Below are positions 32,247 to 43,639 of a stretch of 64,000 nucleotides of DNA, one piece after another (position 1 is the stretch's first letter; each line of letters opens with the position of its first letter). This DNA is from Ditylenchus dipsaci (taxonomy: Eukaryota > Nematoda > Chromadorea > Rhabditida > Anguinidae). The translations under genes were made by a program, and so were the position numbers. The notes under the pieces are model-generated. The model searched no databases. It was not told where the DNA came from and worked only from the letters and a program-made list of their open reading frames with translations. The stretch is taken from positions 62,001 to 126,000 of the forward strand of contig SADC01000251.1 in the NCBI GenBank assembly GCA_004194705.1, written 5' to 3'.

Positions 32247-32649
32247 GGTACTAATTCGGTTTACACCCCACCCTATTTTTTATTTTTTTCGCAAATCGCA
32301 ATGGAGTGAGTCTAATTGAACAACTGCCTGATGAATTCGTCACTTCACCGTCAATCACTCAGTCAATTTCGTCAATCCGGAGACTGGAGCGCACACTCAG
32401 ACGATCGAATCAACATGGCAAGAAGTTCAAGAGAAGGCACAAGCTAGAATATGGCACACATCGTTCTGTTTTTAAAAGTTATGTCTCGGATTTTGTTTGG
32501 CGTCGAAAGTTCAGTGGAAATGATAGTATGTTTTATTTATGGTCTCAGATTGTTGAACTGTATGTATGTGAATAAATAAAATATGTTTGTCGCAACATAG
32601 AACCGATAAACCCAAAAACTGGGGGTGTGTGTAAACCGAATTAGTAACC
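32247..32649. mobile_element. Merlin-type deletion derivative
   Basis: Ends GGTACTAATTCGGTTTACAC and GTAAACCGAATTAGTAACC are inverses. Flanks TAAATTTC (32239-32246) and AAAATTTC (32650-32657) match at seven of eight positions, in keeping with the 8-9 bp duplications of Merlin elements. It encloses the C-terminal piece of a Merlin/ISXO2-like transposase. Confidence 0.75.
32306..32575 (+). pseudogene. Merlin transposase C-terminal fragment
   Basis: The frame contains [19 protein letters not shown] and then [20 protein letters not shown]. This fits the end of the ISXO2-like DDE domain (H/ITQ-IES-W--LK, then YL-EF-WRR-F), which catalyses transposition. The earlier catalytic part is missing. Confidence 0.7.
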
Positions 32650-33159
32650 AAAATTTCTGCTCTTGCTGTTCTTTGTTTCTTCTCTAAGAAGTGCATGAGC
32701 ATCTTTTAATACAAACCAGAACAACATAGACATATTTATCACTTTTATTTAAAAATTTTGTACTTACATTTATTTAGTTTTTGAAATTGACTGTTTAAAT
32801 TAATTCAAGGCTACAGTCAAAAGTCGCAGCGAAACAATGTAAGGCAATTATTACGTGCTGTAATTGACACTCAGACTCCATTGCGTGACTTTTTGGACTC
32901 CTAGCTTATCATTTACGCCAAACACGATGTGCGACGCAAAATCCGTCCAGAGCTTTCTGACAATTGGAAGTTTTCAATTTGTCTCGCCACCTGACACAAT
33001 TCAATCGTATACTATAAGAAGAATAAAAATTAAAGTTCTTCAAGAAATAGAAACAGTAAAGCTATAAGTCAACATGGGAAAACTACATGACAAGTATCTC
33101 CTCTTCACAGTGGTATTAAGTTATGTAATACAATGTCATGTCATACAATGACTAGAGCT

Positions 33160-33330
33160 TAATTCAGCCGAAGTATGCATACATGTTTCATGCATACAGA
33201 ATTTTTCGAGTAATTTATGTCTAAGGAATATCTGTATGCGCATTTCAACGCTAAGCGCTTAAACTCCCTGCGCCCCAAAGAGGACGCAGGGAACTTTAGA
33301 GTAAAGAGTAGAGTCTTGATCAAAAAAGCA
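33160..33330. repeat. Degraded copy of the TCTAAGG hairpin element
   Basis: It keeps ATGCATACATG...CATGCATACAGA, TTATGTCTAAGGAATAT and the GC-rich stem CTCCCTGCGCCCC / GGACGCAGGGA. See the full copies at 40775-41030 and 53790-54050. Confidence 0.55.
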
Positions 33331-34077
33331 AATAGAGTAACTTTATACCGCGGCAAGTTAAAAGACAAGGTAAGACAGTTTAAGCATACAAACATTTAGT
33401 TTGCTCAGTTCAAAAGCTACTGAATCTATATTAAATAATTCTTTAAGAAAGCTGGCTGTCTAGCTATGGCTTGTCGAAGAGAAAATAATCAATTACTTTA
33501 AAAAAGTGACGAAAACGAGGTTTTTAAAATTTTTCCGTATTTCGATTATTTGAAAAAAATTGATTTTTTTTTCGAAAAAGCCATATCTCAACAAGCAAGG
33601 TATTAACAATATATTTTTGTGGTCTTTAGAATGCGCTACAGCATAGTGCTAAAATCAACTAGTAACTCCTGATATTGAAGCCAGATGCTTACTTTTCCAG
33701 AATGAATCAAATCGTGAGATGGATCAGCAGAAATGCTCACATAAATGCACAAGTGCTGCAAGCCAGCACCTTAGACCAAGTAAACAGGTACTGTAGGCAG
33801 TCTGGAGCATGGCTGTGTCATCGCTTACCCAAAACTGTACAGAACCGCTTCGCCAGAGTTGACTTATTATTCTAGCATGATTTTTCATTGATCAGATGCA
33901 AATCACTTGAAATTTATGAAAATACTAACATCTCTGTCTATCCACTTCTTAGATTATGCTATAACCTGCAGCTTATCGTATTGAATGAATCTCTAAATGA
34001 GCAAATATAAGAGTAGAAATTTTGAAAGCTTGAAATCATCTCTATCACTGCCAATAATGGGGGAGGGGACTTGAGAG

Positions 34078-34456
34078 CAGTGTTGGACCTCGTACTTGGC
34101 TAGTACTTGATACTTTGTGTTTCGTTCAAGAAGTTATTCTTTTTCTAACAGCTCTTTAATTAGATGGCTTCATAACACCTATAGCTACATTTTTAGAAAA
34201 ATAATACTTGTATCGAGATCATAAAACATTTTAAATTGATATTTCAAGTGCAAGTCGAGCTCAGGTACGAGTGCTCGTACTTGCACAAAAAAAATAATAT
34301 ATAACGTTGATAATCTCGACACATGTATATTTTTTTCTAAAAATGTAGCTATAGGTGTTATGAAGCCATCTAATTAAAAAGCTGTTAGAAAAAGAATAAC
34401 TTTCGAACGAGAAACACAAAGTATCAAGTACGAGCCAAGTACGAGGTCCAACACTG
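34078..34456. mobile_element. hAT MITE, word CTCGTACTTGG
   Basis: An exact 8-bp target duplication CTTGAGAG (34070-34077, 34457-34464) flanks ends CAGTGTTGGACCTCG and CGAGGTCCAACACTG. Arms of about 150 bp are near-identical inverses and include ACTTG/CAAGT words around a spacer near 34230-34290. Confidence 0.88.
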
Positions 34457-34463
34457 CTTGAGA

Positions 34464-34540
34464 GATAGAGATGCGCGCACTCACTTACCTCAGACATGAT
34501 TTTCAGCAAGACTCCTGACCAAAACTGTATAAAGAATATG
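34464..34540. repeat. Half copy of the TCTAAGG hairpin element
   Basis: Contains AGAGATGCGCGCACTCACTT and ACCTCAGACATGATTTTCAG, the right arm of the hairpin family. It directly adjoins the hAT MITE, which duplicated 8 bp of it. Confidence 0.55.
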
Positions 34541-34779
34541 TATATAGGCATTTTTATAAGAAAATCAGTTTTTTATGAAAAAAAAGTATCACAAACTGCT
34601 TCGTTATCGTTTTTAGCATATGAAAATTACTTAAACCAGGTTTAAAATCTTTAATAAAATCCGCCCCAGACCGAATGAGTTCCAAAATATTGTCGGCGAG
34701 AATCAACGAAATAATCAATATGAAGGAAGCAAATAAATTAGCTTGATTGGATTTGAAAAAAAAACAAACATCCGATAAT

Positions 34780-35686
34780 CCGGCTTGCTAAAACATTTTG
34801 ACAGAGTATCAGGCTCAACAACTTTCATGCCCTTCAAAGAAAATATAGCGCTTGAGCAGATTATGTTTATATCCTGTATTGTTGTCCGTTGCCAGAAGTC
34901 GAGACTTCGGAGAAACTGACGATAATGCACTTACAAGTTTTCAATAATCTCTTGGTCCATAGGCTAAAAGAGATTTTTTAACGACGACCTAAGTTATAAA
35001 GGCAAACCTGAGATGCGGCTAATGTGTTAGGCGGAAAAAACTTAAAACGATATTCTCCAATTTGTTTGAGGATGCGCGGAGCAGTTGTTGACGTATAACA
35101 AAAGCTTCCTTATTTCATTCTTCAGTTTACGATCCCATTTCATAGTTTTCTTTAACAAAGCAGCTAAAAATATTTTAAATTTATATTTATTATGTGACAA
35201 CAAATTACCTGTCATCCATGAAAATATCATCAGATATATATCGAGAAATTGTTTGCCAAAAGCACTTGTTCTTGCCAATTTCTAAGTGCATCCATATAAA
35301 TATTTCCTGCTTCTCCTTGATAACTCTTGAATACAATAGAGAATCAAGATTTAAATTTGTCCAACCATCATTAACTAGCCTTGAATGTCAGGATTTCCAT
35401 TTCCTATGCCAAGGTCTGGCTAACTCCTGAAAGAAAACTTTAACGTCTCGAAAGTGTAATTAATGCTTCGGCTTACCATAAAAGAGGACCAGATACCAGA
35501 TAGCCACTGCAAAACTGCTTCTTTAAGGTTTTCATCATTAACTGATTGAAGTCGATCGCGCTTTGCATCCTGACCAGCATCGATCGCGTCGAGAATTCTC
35601 TGCTTGTCTTTCATAATCCGGCCGGAGTAAAGATCCCCTTCCTGGCCGAAAACCGGTTTAACCTCGTTTTTACGCGATTCGACCAC
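34780..35686 (-). pseudogene. Tigger/jerky-type transposase remnant
   Basis: Three pieces follow each other on the minus strand. The first (35660-35480) reads KQRILDAIDAGQDAKRDRLQ then LKEAVLQWLSG, the DNA-binding part with an internal deletion. The second (35278-35050) reads KWDRKLKNEIRKLLLYVNNC then SAHP, where catalytic Asp of the usual DNCSAHP is Asn. The third (34930-34780) reads HYRQFLRSLDF and VVEPDTLSKCFSKPDYR, the C-terminal end. Frames do not join into one protein, so it is inactive. Confidence 0.65.
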
Positions 35687-35814
35687 TTTTACGTATAGAA
35701 AAAATGAAAAAACAATTGGAAAGCATTTTCAACAAAAAGAATTTTTAATCAAAAATTGACTTTTTGGCCGTTCTGGAGGCACTCAGATACCTTATTTGGT
35801 GTTTTTTACCCGGT

Positions 35815-35945
35815 TTCAGTCACTGGAGCTGGGCAAAAAGAGACTCTATATGAATTTTATGGTCAAGAGTACTTCTCGGAATCATGTCTAAGGTTAGTGA
35901 GTGCGCACATCTCCACTCTTAAGCCCCCTGCGTATAAGCAGCCCA
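35815..35945. repeat. Partial TCTAAGG hairpin element
   Basis: CACTGGAGCTGGGCAAAAAG followed by GGAATCATGTCTAAGGTTAG and AAGCCCCCTGCG. It is the left arm only. Confidence 0.6.
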
Positions 35946-36044
35946 TATTTAGCTGTCTAAATATGTATTTATTTAGAAATTTTAACAATTAAACACACTT
36001 TAAATCATTATTTTAACCAAGAGCGGCGCTCTCCTAAATCTATT

Positions 36045-36645
36045 CAGGGTTACAGTACCCAATTCTGTGCAGTTTGGATCCTCCCGGAAGATCTTGGGAG
36101 AACCAACCTCGATGGGCGGACTACTAGCTGGATCCAGACATTCAGACGCTGTGATTAGAGAGCACCTCCAGGCCACTATATAAACAGTGGATTTCCCCTC
36201 CGGAGCTCATTTTTGCTTGATGGCACCCAGCTCTTCAGTTTCTCTCCCTTTTGTCCCCCATTTCTGTTCTGTATTTGTGTAGATACACCACGCGTGTATG
36301 ACTCTGTAGAAATCGCACCATGTGTGCGGAGCCCCGTGTATTTGTTTCTGTATATGCTCCGAGCATTTATGATCTAGAGGAGCACCCCATGTGCCCCCAT
36401 TCTGTCCAAAACCATATATTTCGTAATACTTGATTACCATGTACCCCTGTGTGTTGAAATCCTGTGTTGAAATACTTATTTACTGCATGCTTGATCCGTA
36501 TATTCGTAATATGCATGTACCCTATATCCCCGTGAATGCTATTTATTTTTGATTGTATCGTATTTTTATACAGGTTAATTACCCAATTTGAGGTGTGTGA
36601 CATCAATAAAATTTGGACGTTTAATACCTGATACATTCACCCAAC
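36045..36645. repeat. Candidate solo LTR or LTR fragment
   Basis: Unlike its surroundings the block is GC-balanced and has a promoter-like CCACTATATAAACAGTGG near 36174, then a transcript-like stretch and AATAAAATTTGG near 36606. That order (TATA, leader, polyadenylation signal) suits an LTR. I see no second copy, no clear TG...CA ends with a duplication and no gag or pol, so this stays tentative. Confidence 0.3.
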
Positions 36646-36934
36646 AGCACCACAGCACATCGGAAAAACAGGGAGACCCGAGTGACTGATTTTTGACGCC
36701 CTAGGAGAACAAAGAGACCTAGTTGATCGGCCAGGGTAACAAGGAGACCTGAGGCAATTAAGTGAAGAATATTTGTGAGCCCCTCCTGACCACACCGATA
36801 GAACGGTTGAATCGGCCCCTGGAACAGAAGGCCCTAGCTTAAGAGTAGGGCAGAAGTGGATCATCAAGGTCCAGCACATCCTCCGCTTCCGACGCTGTGC
36901 ACGCTGTATTACAATCAGGCCCAGAAAACCTGTA

Positions 36935-37045
36935 TTGTTTATTTGCGCCACCTTCAGGGGCGCCAGGGGCTTGGGGCTTGGAGTTGAGATGCGCACATCC
37001 ACATACCTTAGACATGATTCCGAGAAGTACTCTTGAGAACCATTT
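36935..37045. repeat. Partial TCTAAGG hairpin element
   Basis: GGGGCTTGGAGTTGAGATGC, then CATACCTTAGACATGATTCC and GAGAAGTACTCTT: the right arm of the hairpin family. Confidence 0.6.
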
Positions 37046-37575
37046 TTTTTTGGCAATTTCAACAATTTTTAATGTTTGAAAGCTCAGAAAATTGAAAAAA
37101 CATTCTTTCAAAATTTATTTCCATATAGTTGCATGAAGGCTCTAAATGCTCTTGGAATATATATTATAAAAGCTATTCTTAAAGCTTCCTGAATAAGCTA
37201 TTTGAAATAACCACCTAAGCCTAAAACTGCATGATATTGTGCCAGAAATTTAAATATCTAAAAATAAAAATCGAAATTACTTAAAAACAAACACTTGAAA
37301 CATACCGAAAAATGACAACAAATTTCAATTTACAAGTTTTCGGCTTATAGTGAGTTCAATTTTAGTATATTTGTTTAAAATTAATGAAAGTGTTTCTATG
37401 TCGTTATTGAGTGAATCCGTGTATAACACGTGTTTTTTAAAAAGTTAAATTTATTGGTTGAAAATCATTTTGTGAAAGACATCAAAAACTAAACAACAAA
37501 TTGATATTAGGAGGGCTTGAATAAAAGTTTGATTTGTTCTTTGTGTTGTTTAGCAAAAGCTTCAATGCATCGTTC

Positions 37576-38226
37576 TTATTTTCTGTTTTTCACGATCCTT
37601 TTTTTCTTCTTCTTTTTGAGGCCTTCTTCTGACACTTTTGCAACAAATTCATGATTTATTTCAGCATTAAGAGTACCAGCTGTTCCAACATTTCCAGCCT
37701 TACCGTTTTCTACGTTCGCGACACGGAAATCACCATCTCCGGCATCCGAATTATCCTGCTTTTCTTGAACTGGCACATTATTGTCTTCTGTTTGCGGAAC
37801 CTCATAGTGGTACTAAAAAAAGTTTAAGATGTAAAAATAGAACAAAGTTATGCAATTTTTCGCTATATTTGTTCATTTGAGCTTCTTTTTTCATTTTTCA
37901 CATTTAATCTTTAGTGAACCTATAATTATACACTTTAGGCAGAGTATTCATTTCGAAATTGAAAAGCGACAATTAGGTAAAAAAAAACATTGTTATCATT
38001 TTTCGAGCAAAACTGCGGTTTTATCTCTTGCTTATTGTAATTTGAAATGAACAATAAGAAGAAGAGGGAGGTGATATTGACACTAGCGCCATAAATATTT
38101 TGTTTCAAATGTTTAGTAATCTTATGCACTTACATGTCTTTTCGCATCTATACTTTGTAAGCTGCTAATCACAAATACCAGGAAAATCACAATCCATTTG
38201 CCAGTTAAACTAGGTTTGTAAAACAT
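37576..38226 (-). CDS. Two-exon secreted protein with a basic C-terminus
   Basis: Exon 1 (38226-38134) encodes MFYKPSLTGKWIVIFLVFVI then SSLQSIDAKRH, a signal peptide with a short basic start. Its donor is CAT|gtaagt. Exon 2 (37812-37576) encodes YHYEVPQTEDNNVPVQEKQD, an acidic middle (DAGDGDFRVANVENG), and a Lys/Arg tail KKKKKKRIVKNRK-stop. The phase-0 junction gives 109 residues with no internal stop. No domain or homologue is recognised; the mature protein is probably disordered. Confidence 0.6.
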
Positions 38227-38814
38227 TGTGGTGCTAAAATATTTTAAGCTATAAAACACTATACGCTTTATAAAGAAGCTAAGAACTCTGTCACATATTT
38301 TGTCAGTAAATGAATTAATTATTACCTTCGAAAAATTCGACTCAAATTTACACACTTCTTTGGTAAAAGAAATGTATAAAGAAATTTTCACCAGTGAGTT
38401 CTATCATTTTCGGGCTCAATATATAATTTTCCGTGCAGTTGAAAATTACTCTTTATTGAATTTTGAAACAAACCAATTAACGGTACTTGCTTCCTGCCCA
38501 AGTATTTATTTTGAGCTGAGCGATTGCTTTCCACACATCGCAATGATTGGTTATTACACTTGTCGCCGGCTGAAGCACTGGCTGAACAATTTATTAGAAT
38601 AAAAGTGGCTAAGGATGAAAGAACTGAAAATACAACCTATTTCAAAGTGGCTGAATTTATTACTGATTTAAAAAAGGTAAGTTATTGGGTTCACTCATAA
38701 TTATTCGGCTTTATTGAAAGGGTTTTTATGAACATTGCCGGAATGCACCATTATGAATTCAAAGTAAAAATTATTGTTCAATTGATGCATGGGTTAAAGT
38801 TAGAGTTACAGATA

Positions 38815-39484
38815 CAGTCGACGCTTGATTTACATACCGTATTTCTCTCTATTAAACGCCCCGGGGCGTTATTTTTCAACCCTTAAAAAATCGGAAAAAA
38901 AATTATTTCGATTTGAAATTTTCGGGTGCTCAACCAAAATCTGAAAAGTGGAATTAGGTGAACTCGTGCTAATTAAGAAAAACGCAAAAAACCAGATTTG
39001 CAAAATTATTTTTTTGGCTGAGATATAGGTCACTGAAGGGGGGCGTTTATTAGAGAGGGGCGTTTATTGAAGAGGGGGCGTTTAATAGAGAAAATACGGT
39101 ACGCCCAAAAAGTTCGTTCCCGCCTAGGGTCCGATACTTTTTTAACTCACTTTTCTGTTTAGACAGTTTGGTCCAAAATCTCGCAAGGATTCGATTTTGC
39201 CGATTGTTTTTCAGAATCATAGAATATTTACATCTAAAAAAGCAAAAACTCGATTTAACATACTCTCAAATCCCAAACAGGCGTATGTTAAATCAAGTTT
39301 TTGCTTTTTTAGATGTAAAAATTTCAAGGTTCTGAAAAACGATCAGGCAAATCGAAATCCTTGCGATATTCGGGACTAGACTGTCAAACCGAATAAGTAA
39401 AAAATGTCGAATAGTGAGTTAAAAAGAGTGTCAGACCCTAAGCGGGAACTTTTTTTGGGGGTATGCTAAATCAAACGTCGACTG
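38815..39484. mobile_element. Tigger-like element with a nested pogo MITE
   Basis: TA-flanked ends CAGTCGACGCTTGATTTAC and CTAAATCAAACGTCGACTG. Further inverted pairs lie inside (AAAGTTCGTTCCCGCCTAGG against CCCTAAGCGGGAACTTTTTT; GTATGTTAAATCAAG words). Inner strings match 9970-10146. A second TA element (38837-39099) is inserted next to its left end. Confidence 0.75.
38837..39099. mobile_element. pogo-type MITE, word GGGGCGTTTATTA
   Basis: TA-flanked ends CCGTATTTCTCTCTATTAAA and inverse. Several copies of GGGGGCGTTTATTAGAGA stand at the right and the inverted word at the left. Confidence 0.75.
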
Positions 39485-39697
39485 TAATGTTAAAATAAAA
39501 GTATTTTGTGCATCAATTATACAGTTAAAATTTGTTAGTATGCACAAATATAAATTTAAAAAAAAAGCTGCATTACGGCCTTGACCTTGAGCTTCAACCT
39601 TTTATATCAAACATCAACTCCAACTCTATGACGGTGCACTTGAATCGAGTTTTGAGTGGAAAAATCAAACTTTAACTTAAAAACTACTTCTGAGTTA

Positions 39698-39879
39698 CCA
39701 TTTTTCCTCTAATCAAAGCATCGGTGCGTTTATTTTTCAACCCTCGAATTTCTGAAATTGTCAATTTCAAAACGGCTTTAACTTCATAATTCTAGTCAAA
39801 TGTGGAAAGGTGCGTTTATTAGAAGGGGTCGTTTATTTTTCAACCTTCCTCCAGGGGTGCTTAATTAGAGGAAATACGG
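39698..39879. mobile_element. pogo-type MITE, word GTGCGTTTATT
   Basis: Ends CCATTTTTCCTCTAATCA and TTAATTAGAGGAAATACGG, flanked by TA. Inside are GCGTTTATTTTTCAACC copies and their inverse; related to 38837-39099. Confidence 0.65.
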
Positions 39880-40544
39880 TAACTTGAAATTAAACTATTG
39901 AGTACTTGTACTTTTAGTAGAGCATTCTTATGCCTAGAATCATGCGAGAAACTCGATTATTCGGTCAAAGTCAGTTCTTGAGGCCAAAAAACTTGCGAAC
40001 TTCGGTCCTTAAGACCGCATACCAGCCCAAACTATCCCAACCACTCCTAGCCGCCCAAAACCGCCCTAAACTACTAGACACCACCCAAAAACCCTGAGGG
40101 TTATCATTCAGTCGTAAATCTGATTCGCTAGTCAATTACGCATGAATCTGATTCACACCTAGATCAGGCACGCGCCTCAATTCACACCTGAATCATAACT
40201 GAATCATTACAGTAGCTTTTTCGAAATCGAGGCCTCGACTCGACAAACTCGACTTGGCCTTGACCCGTCTGGGATATTGGGAGTTGACCGAAATGGAAGT
40301 GGGTGAAGTGTTGACCGTCTGTGGTGTAGAGCGTGGAGATGTGGTGACCGAGTTAAAGTGTGTGACCCGTCTGTGTGATTTGCCTGCAAGTGAACCATGC
40401 TCTGGCCTTGGTGGTGGATCTGGCATGGTCTGGTGTGATCTGGTGTGATCTCTGCTGCTGCTAAAGTCTCACTGATGGATGTATCGTGGATTGTTCTGCT
40501 GCTGCTGGTGCCTGGATCACCGCAACCCGTGAAGATCCGCTGGC

Positions 40545-41275
40545 CTCTGATTTCATGAGAAAGCCGCGTGTTTTTTTGATTCTAAGAAAAAAAAATTTTC
40601 GAACCACAGGGGGGGGGGGGGGTATCATGTTTTTTAGTCAAAATTTGAAAAATTTAAATGGCGCTTTTTGAATTTAAAAGGGATTAAGGGCTGTATAGGG
40701 AGGGGAAGGGAATAAAAGGGGCCACTAATCACACAGGGGCCACTAACAACAAGATGTTGAACATAGTTTTGAATACTGGGGCCTACCGCATAAATAAACT
40801 CTGGTATGCATACATTTTTTATGCATCCAGAGTCACTTTCGAGTGATTTGCGTCTAAGGTATGTGGGTGTGCGCATCTCAACCCGAGCAACCAAGCGCCC
40901 TGCGCCCCCGAAGAGGGCGCAGGGGGCTTGAGAATTAGAGATGCGCGCACACACTTACCTTAGACATGATTCCCAGAAGTACACTTGATCATAAAATGCA
41001 TATAGAGTCTCTTTTTTCCACGGCCCAGTTGAAAAACATGGTGAGGCAGTCGAAGAATACATATATTTACTTTTCTATTGTTCTGTCATAAAAGTCGCCC
41101 CCTTTTATTCCCTTCGCCTCCCTATACAGCCCATAATCCCTTTTAAATTCAAAAGGCGCCAATTTAAATTTTTCAAATTTTGACTAAAAACCATGTACTC
41201 CCCCTGTGGTTCGAAATTTTTTTTTCTCAGAATCAAAAAACACGCGGCTTTCTCATGAAATCAGGGTCGAGAAAC
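40545..41275. mobile_element. Large palindrome with a TCTAAGG hairpin at its centre
   Basis: The outer arms match inversely: TTTCATGAGAAAGCCGCGTG near 40550 against CACGCGGCTTTCTCATGAAA near 41250, and AAGGGATTAAGGGCTGTATA against TATACAGCCCATAATCCCTT. The central unit 40775-41030 has CTCTGGTATGCAT / ATGCATCCAGAG, GTCTAAGGTATGTG against CACTTACCTTAGAC, and a GC stem around CTGCGCCCCCGAAGAGGGCG. Confidence 0.7.
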
Positions 41276-41448
41276 ACGAATATGAAGTTATCTCCTCCAT
41301 CCGATCACTCTGCGTGGCGGGATTTTATACGGCAAACGCTGCGCCTTCCACCGAAGTGGAAGAAGCTCAAGAAGAAAAAAAGACTGTGTGGCCAATATTC
41401 CTTTCTGTGGTGTTCGTTCTTGTGTGTGTCTGTTTGACCCAGTGGTAG
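41206..41448 (+). CDS. Open frame ending in a membrane-like segment
   Basis: After 41270 the frame reads VEKHEYEVISSIRS, SLCVAGFYTANAAPSTEVEE and a hydrophobic tail VWPIFLSVVFVLVCVCLTQW-stop. The first third overlaps the palindrome arm at 40545-41275, so only the last 55 codons are independent. It could be a terminal exon with one membrane span or a chance frame. Confidence 0.25.
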   Translation: MVRNFFFSESKNTRLSHEIRVEKHEYEVISSIRSLCVAGFYTANAAPSTEVEEAQEEKKTVWPIFLSVVFVLVCVCLTQW

Positions 41449-41689
41449 TTTATAAAGAAGGGGCTCGTGTCTGTGTAGAAGGAGCGCTTGTAAGGCCGAA
41501 AAGCGTTTCTTACTAGTTGAATCTTCTATTTTTTCTGCACAACAAGATACGAGAAGCATTTCTGAACACTTTCTGAATAAGAAAAATAAATATTTTTTAA
41601 AAAATTTGCCACCCGCTTTTTGGAGGTAGATGGTCTTTTTCGGGTATTTCAGGGTCATTTTCGGGTGATTTTTCACATTTTTCTTGCTG

Positions 41690-41895
41690 GAGCTGGGCAA
41701 AAAGACTCCCTAAATGCCTTTTGATCAAGAGTCTTGCTCGGAATCATGTCTAAGGTAAGTCTGTGCGCGCATCTCTAACCAACCAAGCCCCCTTCGGGAG
41801 CACAGGGGGCTTGGTTGCTTGGGGTTGAGATGCGCACACACACATACCGGAGACACAAATCACTCGAAAATGTTAATGGAAGAGTATGTATGACT
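41690..41895. repeat. TCTAAGG hairpin element
   Basis: GGAGCTGGGCAAAAAGACTC, CGGAATCATGTCTAAGGTAA, a stem CCAAGCCCCC/GGGGGCTTGG and GGGTTGAGATGCGCACAC with ACATACCGGAGACACAAATC. Both arms are present. Confidence 0.7.
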
Positions 41896-41949
41896 ATATA
41901 TATAACCGATTATCAATAGATAATTATATATGAGCGCATTTAAAAGAGA

Positions 41950-42775
41950 CTTTCTGAGAAAATGATAAAGTCACAAAGGAATATTTACCAGGATTTTTTT
42001 TTCAAAATTTTTCTGTGATGTCCATCATGTTCTGCTACTCTTCCTGAACAAGTTTAAAAGAGACAGTCCATGTGAAATATGCATATTGACCGAAATATAT
42101 ACATTTTAAAAAGTGCAGTCAAATTTTGTTCTTAATTTTCACCATTCTGCTATAAATGTTGATTTTTACTCATTCTAACGCAGTTTTCTAAAAAAATTTG
42201 GTGTCATTAGAACTGGATGGGATGAAGTTATAGGCGTTTGAAATCACTATCTCATACGAAATTTCACACGTAAATTCCATAACTTTTTTTCTGCCAAAAA
42301 ACATTGAAATTTAACACCGGATTCGTGTTCAGCGTGGTCGAATTGCATGTGATACTAGTTTAATATCAAGAAATTGCCTTCGAATTTCAAAATCCGCTGG
42401 AGACGAAAATTTATTTAAAAGAATTTCAATAACTCAATAAAACACTTTTAAATATTTTTTGTCTCGAGCGGATTTTGAAATTCGAATGCGATTTCTTGAT
42501 GTTAGAGTAGTTTCCCATGCAAATCGACCACGTTGAGCACGAATCCGTTTTTAAATCTAAAGGTTTTCCTATCAGAAAAAAGTTATGGAATTTATGTGTG
42601 AAGTTTCGTGTGAGACAGTGATTTCAAACGCCTATAACTTCTCTCCCCACCCTCGATCCGAAACTTTTTCAAAGTTGTTCAGGAAGAGTAGCAGAACATA
42701 ATGGACATCACAGAAAAATTTTGAAAAAAAATTGTGGTTAGTCGGTTTATCATTCTCTCAGGAAATGCTTTTTAA
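41950..42775. repeat. Foldback of about 820 bp
   Basis: Left CAAAATTTTTCTGTGATGTC and TGTTCTGCTACTCTTCCTGA match right TCAGGAAGAGTAGCAGAACA and GACATCACAGAAAAATTTTG. The centre is near 42430. No coding motif. Confidence 0.65.
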
Positions 42776-42866
42776 TTGTTGTTTGCCGTCGATAATCCTC
42801 CAAGCCATCCATGATCAATGCGGGGAAATTTAAAAATTTAAAATTTAAATTTAAAAATATTATAAT

Positions 42867-43000
42867 TACCGTATAAGCTCTTTTAATCCCTCAGGGGGAT
42901 TATTAATCAACCCTCCTCGGAGGTGGGGGATTAATAGAGGAAGGGGGATTATATTTCAACCTTTTCGGCGATTTCTGAAAAAATTTATTTCAAAAGACTA
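42867..43000. mobile_element. Truncated pogo-type MITE, word GGGGGATTA
   Basis: TACCGTATAAGCTCTTTTAA followed by five copies of GGGGGATTA or its inverse, then decay. It is the left half of the CCGTATTTC family. Confidence 0.5.
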
Positions 43001-43366
43001 TAATTCTAATTTATGGAATTTTTCGAATTTGTCTCGCTTTTTGTCTCACTTTTTGCTCATTTTTCATTAGTTTTTTTTTCTGTGTGAATTTTTTATATAT
43101 CCAAGTAGCTACTTGACCTCCAAAAAGCGACTTCAGTTGTACAGCTGCTCTCTGACACAGCCGAAACGTGAACCTTAGTAGCGCGAATGTCTTCCATCAT
43201 TTCTTCTCGTCGCTTCTAGTAGCAATGCTGAGTCTGTCAACTCTACGCAACGCCAGTATTATTATTTCGTAAACATTGCTAGTGATATAACAATCGCAAT
43301 AGTTGAGCAGGTTTTTGTGGTTTGTTGTTTATTGATAATAACGATGAAATATTTTTCTTTCATCCA

Positions 43367-43560
43367 GATGTCATTGCTATGAACTTAGAACTGCAAATGC
43401 TAAGAACACATGAGATTAAGTGGTTCGTTTTATTGAGACCATTTTGGCATATTACCCAGTGTTCATTTTCCTTGTGGAATTCACGGATGCAATTCACGGC
43501 ATTTGAGGTCGCCTTTAAAGGTGGATCGAGCGTGGCGAGAAAATTGTCAAATCGTCCTAA
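43367..43560 (+). CDS. Possible internal exon, product unknown
   Basis: Bounded by ..tttcatccag| and CCTAAG|gtaaatc, one frame runs open for 64 codons (ELQMLRTHEIKWFVLLRPFW, then NSRMQFTAFEVAFKGGS). The minus strand is open too. No family recognised, and no partner exon identified. Confidence 0.25.
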
Positions 43561-43639
43561 GGTAAATCTCAATACTTTAACACACTTATTAAGTTTGCAT
43601 CCTCAATCAGGATCAGAAGATACACAAATAGCGTGAGTA

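Noticed and set aside
36637..37111. Open frames of 90 and 142 codons on the minus strand
   Set aside because: Their first third is the TCTAAGG hairpin repeat and no domain is visible in the rest, so I treat them as repeat-derived frames.
40793..40965. Spliced-leader RNA gene (ATGTCTAAG followed by GTAAGTG)
   Set aside because: The donor-like motif appears in both arms of a palindrome and in many dispersed degraded copies, and no tandem cluster or Sm-site-like AATTTTTGG was found at fixed distance. The transposon explanation is simpler, though the ATG-plus-donor is kept as a finding.
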